A stretch of DNA of 24,808 bases from Scenedesmus sp. ARA3 (taxonomy: Eukaryota; Chlorophyta; Chlorophyceae; Sphaeropleales; Scenedesmaceae). The notes beneath the pieces are model-generated. The model saw only the letters and a program-made list of their open reading frames with translations, made no database searches and was not told where the DNA came from. Where the stretch lies: assembly GCA_004335835.1 (NCBI GenBank), contig RWJK01001376.1:8592-33399 (forward strand), read 5' to 3'. Positions 20,192 through 24,808 of the stretch are shown piece after piece. The first letter of the stretch is position 1. Each line of letters begins with the position of its first letter. A program made the position numbers and the translations under genes.

Positions 20192-22607
20192 TCAGAACGC
20201 CTGCCGTGTGCTCTTCCAGGCCAGCACCCCGTTGAGATCACCCCAGCACAGCTGCTTGTACTCAGGCATCCGCAGCGCTGAGCGTGCTGCACCAAGGTTG
20301 ATGCGCGCAATGTCCAGCAGCCGCCGCTCACCTGCGAGCGGCACGCAGACACAACAGGTTGCAAAACAGCGCAGCTTGATACGCTGCATCGTCTTATAAG
20401 CACGACTGCAACAGCATGCATGCAAATGCTAGTGCAGCATCAGGCGGTACGCAGCCCTGGGCTAGCGGTCTGCCCAGCTACTGTTGCGCACGTATAAACA
20501 TGCAGTAGTGCGGGGCAGTGGCTCACCCAGTGAGCGCGCCAGCTCAAAGAAACGCTCAAAGTAGCCAACCGCCTGCTGCAGCTGGCCCTGCTGCTGGTAC
20601 AGCACGCCGAGCTTGCAGCACGCTGTCGCCTGGCCACGAGGATCCTGCAAGAAGCAGCGAGAGGAAGCATGTCTAGTTAGAAGCAGCATGTTAAGGCCCC
20701 AGCACGTGCAATATGTGGCCCTCAAAGCATTGCAGGTGCGATCGTGCTTGTCACAGCAGTCAGCTCTCCTGCAATACATGCTGCAGCATGGGCTCTTTGC
20801 GATTCCCAAGCCTGCTCGGCATACATGATCCTGCGAATGACCAACTGGTCTGCTTACAGCTGCAGCTTGTGCCACCCTCAGCCAGCAGCATCACAGCATA
20901 ATTCTAGCCCAAACACCACAGCATGGCACCTACCTGTGACCTGGACAGTTCCAAGTACGTCTCCAGTGACTCTACTGCACCTGACAGCTGTCCCAGCTGC
21001 TGCTGGCACTCTGCGTATGCCACACACGCCCTCCCCTCAGCCTCCTGGTCGCCAGCCTGCCTGCTGAGCTCCATGTAGGCCCTGCAGCACATCAGTCAGC
21101 ACCAATTGCGTCGACAAAACAAAGCCATGCATGGCGTGTATGGCACCCAGCGGCAGTGCCATGCAAGAAGCAGAGGCCACATCAGCATGTCAAGCTGGTT
21201 CTTCTGCTGCCAGCTGCACAGGCATCCTCTGACAGCCAGGCACAGCATGAGGTGATAGCTTGTCATGACGGCTGCCCATTCATACTGTTGACTGGAAGGC
21301 ACCATGCAGCATCGCATGCCAGCCATGCCACATGTGCCTCCACATTGTGCTGCAAAGCGATGCGCGCTCACCTTTGATGGTCCATCGCTGTCTGCCAGCA
21401 GCCCTGCTGCTGGTCAATCAGCCCCAGGTGGTGGCAGGCTGCGCCCGCTGATGCAGCATCCCCACACTGCAGCGCTGCATCCCTGCACTTGCTGTAGAAC
21501 TCTGCTGCGCCCTGCAGGTCGCCCTCCCTGCTGCAATGCTCTGCCTGCTGCGCATACACCTGCACCAGCTGCGCATGCGCTGTGGCCGCATCATCCTGGC
21601 GCTGCAGCTGCAGAGCTAGCTGCAGGCAGCGCTCATGGCAGGACATGGCGAGGTGTGGCTGGTGCAGTGACTCATACAGCAGGCCCAGCGCACAGCTGGC
21701 CTCCAGCTCACCAGCGCCCCAGGCTGCTGACACAGACACCTTGCAGGAGACGAGCAAACACACAGGAGCAGCCATGCCGCAGGGTGAGAGGGCAGAACTG
21801 GTTGGCCGCAAGCTGCTTTCAGTGCTCCATGTAAACCGGCTGGCAGTTAAATAACAAAAAAAAAGCCAAAAATTTTGCCAGATGAACGGCACCTGCAGCT
21901 GTGCAGCAGGGTCGCAAGAACGTTGCAAGGCGCGTTGTACACAGGGGCAACTGTAAGGCATCTGTTGCAAGGCCTCCCAGGCAACGCATACGCCTTCATA
22001 GCAATTCAGTTGAAGCTTGGAATTGAAGCTGGCGGTGTTTTCATCATGCTGCTGCAAATTGTGTAGCAGTGCATGTACGCTGCCTCACCTGCAAGCACCT
22101 CTTCCAGAAGAACACTGACTTGTCGAGCATGCCTAGCTGTGTGAAGTGCCTCGCCATCAGGGCGTCTGCAGCGAACGGCTGCTCATGCTGCCCCGCCTTG
22201 CTGGCTGCATCAGCCACTACCAGCTGCTGCTGCAGCAAGATCAGGCTCTGTAACGATAGCTCACTGCCGCCATTAGTCTGTGCAGCGGCTGCTTCGCTGC
22301 TAGCTGCAGCTGAGTTCTCTGCTGCAGGTGCACTGCCATACTGTGGCTGGCTGAGCATGAAGAAATCCACAAAAGCATGTGGCCTTCCTTGCATCAGCAT
22401 CGCAACTGACAGCGAACGCCTATCCTGCAGCTCCTGCCGGTGTACTGCTTTGATGTTCGCCTCCTGTGCTTCCTGCAGCATGCTGTGGAACTTGTCCCTG
22501 AATGTGCGCTTGCTGCTGCCATTGCCAGCTGCTGTTGGCGAGCCAGCGCCTGCTCTGCCAGCCACAGTGCCCAGTTGGCCTGCAAGAGGCCGTGTGCTGT
22601 GGCTCAT
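20192..22607 (-). CDS. TTC29: Tetratricopeptide repeat protein 29 (TTC29) homologue, ciliary
   Basis: Five exons on the minus strand: 22607-22089, 21739-21372, 21081-20934, 20644-20527, 20331-20192, with phases 0, 2, 0, 1 and a TGA stop. The product is 430 residues; animal TTC29 is around 475. The N-terminal third contains a helical segment (LSVAMLMQGRPHAFVDFFML) matching the TTC29 family start. About six TPR-type repeats then run from about residue 145 to 385, including GLLYESLHQPHLAMSCHERC, ACHHLGLIDQQQGCWQTAMD and KLGVLYQQQGQLQQAVGYFE. The C-terminus (LDIARINLGAAR, then LAWKSTRQAF) matches the family's ending. TTC29 is known as a ciliary/flagellar protein linked to axonemal dynein and intraflagellar transport, needed for sperm motility in mammals. 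I chose the ATG at 22607 because the longer reading starts only at TTG. The gene is convergent with the giant surface gene and divergent from the small gene at 23079. Confidence 0.8.
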
Positions 22608-23078
22608 GGTACAGTCGCTTTGGGCACCGGTGTGCAATGGTGCTGCTAACTGCACTGTTCTCTGTCCATTGCAAGTCAAACGTTCAGGTCAGACTGCATC
22701 AGCTGTTCTGCTGGTTCGAGCTTGCACACGAAACTGCTGTCGGTTTTTGAAAGTTTTACCAAACAAAAAGTGAAATGCTTGTGTCTCAGGTGCGAGCGTC
22801 CCGGCGATACGTCAGTGCGTCCTGTCGGCAAGGCTGGTGATGTGGTTGAAGTCTACAAGCAGACATAGCAAGAACAGTAGTGTAAAACGATTGCATATTC
22901 TTACCGGAACACAATCCCTCGTTGTGAACCCACCGGCGTCATAGTGGGCATGACATGACTAAACGTCTACAGGCTGAGCCACGGTGGTCCTGTCACTTTG
23001 CCCTGGCTGCGGCATAATACCTATTATTGCTACATACACTCAGCTGCATTTCATATCCACTGCTAACAGCTGTCAGCC
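22608..23078. promoter_or_regulatory. Putative bidirectional upstream region
   Basis: About 470 bp separates the start codons of the TTC29-like gene (-) and the small gene (+). It must hold both 5' UTRs and promoters. I see no clear TATA box or other named element, and no coding sequence. The promoter call rests on the divergent layout alone. Confidence 0.45.
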
Positions 23079-24101
23079 ATGGCGGACATCCCTCCTGATC
23101 AGAAGGTGAACAGCAATGCAATGGTCCCTGTCTTCAGGCTGGGCTGCGTGTGCCAAAAAGCCACAATATTTGCTACCCAAACACTGCAAATAAACCAAGC
23201 ATTTGTGTTTCGAGCAGCGCAGCAGTCCCGTCACCTGCCAGGATCATGCTAGTAAACCTCGGCAGTGCTGCTCAGCAGTGCTGCAGCAACAGCATCTAAC
23301 TGCACTGCATGCCAAGCAGCCGCTTTCATGAAGTACTCGCCCCGACACTGTCATAGCAGTAGCTGGAAACAGCACATGTCCCCTCCTCTCCCTCTAGTTT
23401 AGAAGAGGGGTAGTAGTTATGTGCCCACTGCAGCTTGGCAAAGGCGGTACAGTTCACTCAGCGTTATGCAGTTTAACACCATGCGCTGCCATGCCTGCTG
23501 TGCCTGCTTGTACGAAACTTTGCGTACAGGCGAAGCTTGAGAGCCTGGAGCAGGAGGATTCAGGGCATGAGAGGCCAGGCATCACACTTGAGCAGATTCA
23601 GCAGGTGATGTAGATACATGCGTTTGTCAGAACAAGGGGCAGTGCTTGCCAAGCTGAGTACTGTTGTCATGCCGTCAGGCCCAGCCTGAGGAGTGCTGAT
23701 GTTGCATGCTTATGCATGTTGGCGGTCAGCGCTGCCGGCCAGCTACAGCTGCAGCAGTCTTACATTTAAATGCCGCTTATGGCTACTTCAAACGCTCGAA
23801 GGTGACCAACTTTAACAGCCGTGTTCCGTTGGAGTCCTGCTACATCTTCGGCAACGGCATACAGGCACAGCATGCCCACCCTTAAGTGCCATGCTCTGGA
23901 TGCAATTGCTGAAATGTTAAACATACATCACGCTGATAATCTGTGCTGCAGGATATCGAAAAGGAGATGGAGGTGATGGACAAGGTGCTGCCAGAATCAG
24001 TGGCAGAGCAGCAGGCACAGTTTGAGCAGCCACAAGGCCCAGCAGGCAGTGCTGCTGCTGAGCAACAGAAGCAGCAGAGGCAGTTGGAGCACGATCCTTG
24101 A
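23079..24101 (+). CDS. Small acidic Gln/Glu-rich protein, 83 residues, unrecognised
   Basis: Three exons: 23079-23105, 23530-23604 and 23952-24101, all phase 0, with canonical gcag or acag acceptors and GTG donors. The product starts MADIPPDQK, continues with an acidic middle (LESLEQEDSGHERPG) and ITLEQIQQDIEKEMEVMDKV, and ends in a Gln/Ala-rich tail. It is charged and coiled-coil-prone, with no signal peptide, TM segment or cysteine in the modelled exons. I do not recognise the family. Support comes from in-phase joining of three exons and from a TGTAA signal 173 bp downstream. The first exon is only nine codons and its donor (GTGAAC) is not strong, so a different first exon is possible. An open stretch around 23770-23840 (GYFKRSKVTNF) lies in intron 2; I could not splice it in. 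Confidence 0.5.
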
Positions 24102-24273
24102 AAAGATGAGGAGGTGCTTTTGGATTGGGCCCGTACTTCAGGGGGGGTGATCATGACGTAACCATCAACATGTGACAAGTGACAATGACAGGCACTTGCG
24201 AATCGCTAGGCATCCTCTTCTTCTGGTGGTGGCCTTGCATTGCACTTTGCATATGCCTTTGCTTGACACCAAC

Positions 24274-24278
24274 TGTAA
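24274..24278 (+). terminator. Candidate TGTAA polyadenylation signal for the small gene
   Basis: TGTAA lies 173 bases after the TGA at 24099-24101, a typical distance for a green algal 3' UTR. Confidence 0.5.
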
Positions 24279-24736
24279 CAAGCATTCTTATGCTTACACC
24301 CTTAACTTGCGAACAAGAGACAGCCCAGCCTGACATCGGTCTTCAAAGAGCTTGCTGGGAGTCATCGTGTTTAATCCGGTCGCCGATTTTCGGTGACCTG
24401 CCTCGAGCCTTTCACAGCCATTCACATCTTTCTTTCACTCAAGATTCGGTTCTCGCTGAAACGCCACACCTAGTCAACACAGTGGCCTCCTCGCACAAGC
24501 ACTCTCGAACAGGCTGGAAGCACAGAGGGTCTTGGGTTTGTTGCCCGGACTGCTAGAGTTTGTCCTGGTTCAGAAGTTCATCGCACGTGAGCAACCTCCA
24601 CGCGGAGTTGTGGCAGATGTTGCTGCCAGTTGCATTGTGCTTGTCTGTTGTGTTCTGCATTGTCGGGGCCAAACGTCTTGAATCGCTTGAATTCAACAGA
24701 ACACACCATCTCTGCTGCTGTTGCTGTGGGCAGATC
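24279..24736. other. Intergenic, no gene seen
   Basis: I see no supportable coding sequence here; the open frames lack family features and in-phase splice partners. A short imperfect inverted repeat (24378-24385 against 24391-24398, 8 bp with one G-T pair and a 5-base loop) is the only structure noticed. Confidence 0.5.
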
Positions 24737-24750
24737 ATGGCTGATGAGAT

Positions 24751-24808
<58 letters not shown>
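24737..24808 (+). CDS. Possible start of a gene with an N-terminal polyglutamine tract (3' partial)
   Basis: An ATG at 24737 opens MADEM followed directly by at least 19 Gln codons, with no stop before the window ends. The ATG context (GATCATGG) is acceptable. The preceding sequence ends in gggcag, so it could instead be an internal exon start, or the repeat could be non-coding. Nothing about function can be said. Confidence 0.35.
24752..24808 (+). repeat. (CAG)19 or longer microsatellite, truncated by window end
   Basis: Nineteen perfect CAG triplets run to the last base of the window, so the true length is unknown. Confidence 0.95.

Noticed and set aside
23741..23880. Possible middle exon of the small gene (GYFKRSKVTNF reading)
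   Set aside because: No acceptor/donor pair keeps it open and in phase; the candidate acceptor just upstream runs into TAA.
23079..24101. Prefoldin-like or other known coiled-coil subunit identity for the small gene
   Set aside because: Length and motifs do not match any prefoldin subunit I can recall; the similarity is only general coiled-coil character.
24378..24398. Small inverted repeat as a terminator or RNA element
   Set aside because: An 8-bp stem with one wobble pair is too weak and occurs easily by chance in this composition.
24179..24556. 125-codon plus-strand open frame
   Set aside because: It has no recognisable features or splice partners, and it overlaps the probable 3' end of the small gene.

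Overview
The window reads as nuclear DNA of a green alga. The evidence is GT-AG introns of about 140-900 bp throughout, CAG/CTG-rich coding and non-coding sequence, TGTAA-type polyadenylation signals, Ser-Pro/N-glycan-rich extracellular sequence, and a ciliary TPR gene. A chlorophyte, probably Chlorophyceae (perhaps Sphaeropleales), is my inference from composition; no marker gene fixes the species.

Positions 1-19353 (+) are almost entirely one giant gene, cut at its 5' end by the window edge. I could join 26 exons, about 12.7 kb of coding sequence or about 4,230 residues. The product is a single-pass membrane protein with a very long modular ectodomain: (i) eight alternating A/B Ig-like repeats of the DUF11/DUF7507 type, mostly one repeat per exon with phase-1 introns (1-~4880); (ii) nine saposin-B-like six-cysteine modules alternating with a second Cys-rich module (~4890-12590); (iii) a REJ (receptor for egg jelly)/PKD-like region (~12590-15280); (iv) a long linker, an N-glycan-sequon and Ser-Pro-rich stalk, and a SEA-like segment (15467-18310); (v) one transmembrane helix and a cytoplasmic tail of roughly 215-220 residues (18611-19353). 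Splice phases are mutually consistent at every junction but one: A-type exon 7 (4113-4437) carries an apparent frameshift. One intron is GC-AG (11961-12246). A pure (CTG)30 tract at 18514-18603 could be read as poly-leucine, but splice phase places it in the last intron, seven bases before the acceptor.

Positions 20192-22607 (-) hold a five-exon, 430-residue TPR protein that I identify as TTC29, a ciliary/flagellar protein. It is convergent with the giant gene. Upstream of it, after about 470 bp of shared upstream region, a small three-exon gene (23079-24101, +) encodes an 83-residue acidic, Gln/Glu-rich protein that I do not recognise. At the right edge an ATG followed by (CAG)19 (24737-24808) may start another gene with an N-terminal polyglutamine tract.

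How the genes relate: the giant protein looks like a cell-surface, glycocalyx or adhesion molecule, and its neighbour is a ciliary gene. A ciliary or gamete-surface role for the giant protein is possible but rests on architecture and proximity only.
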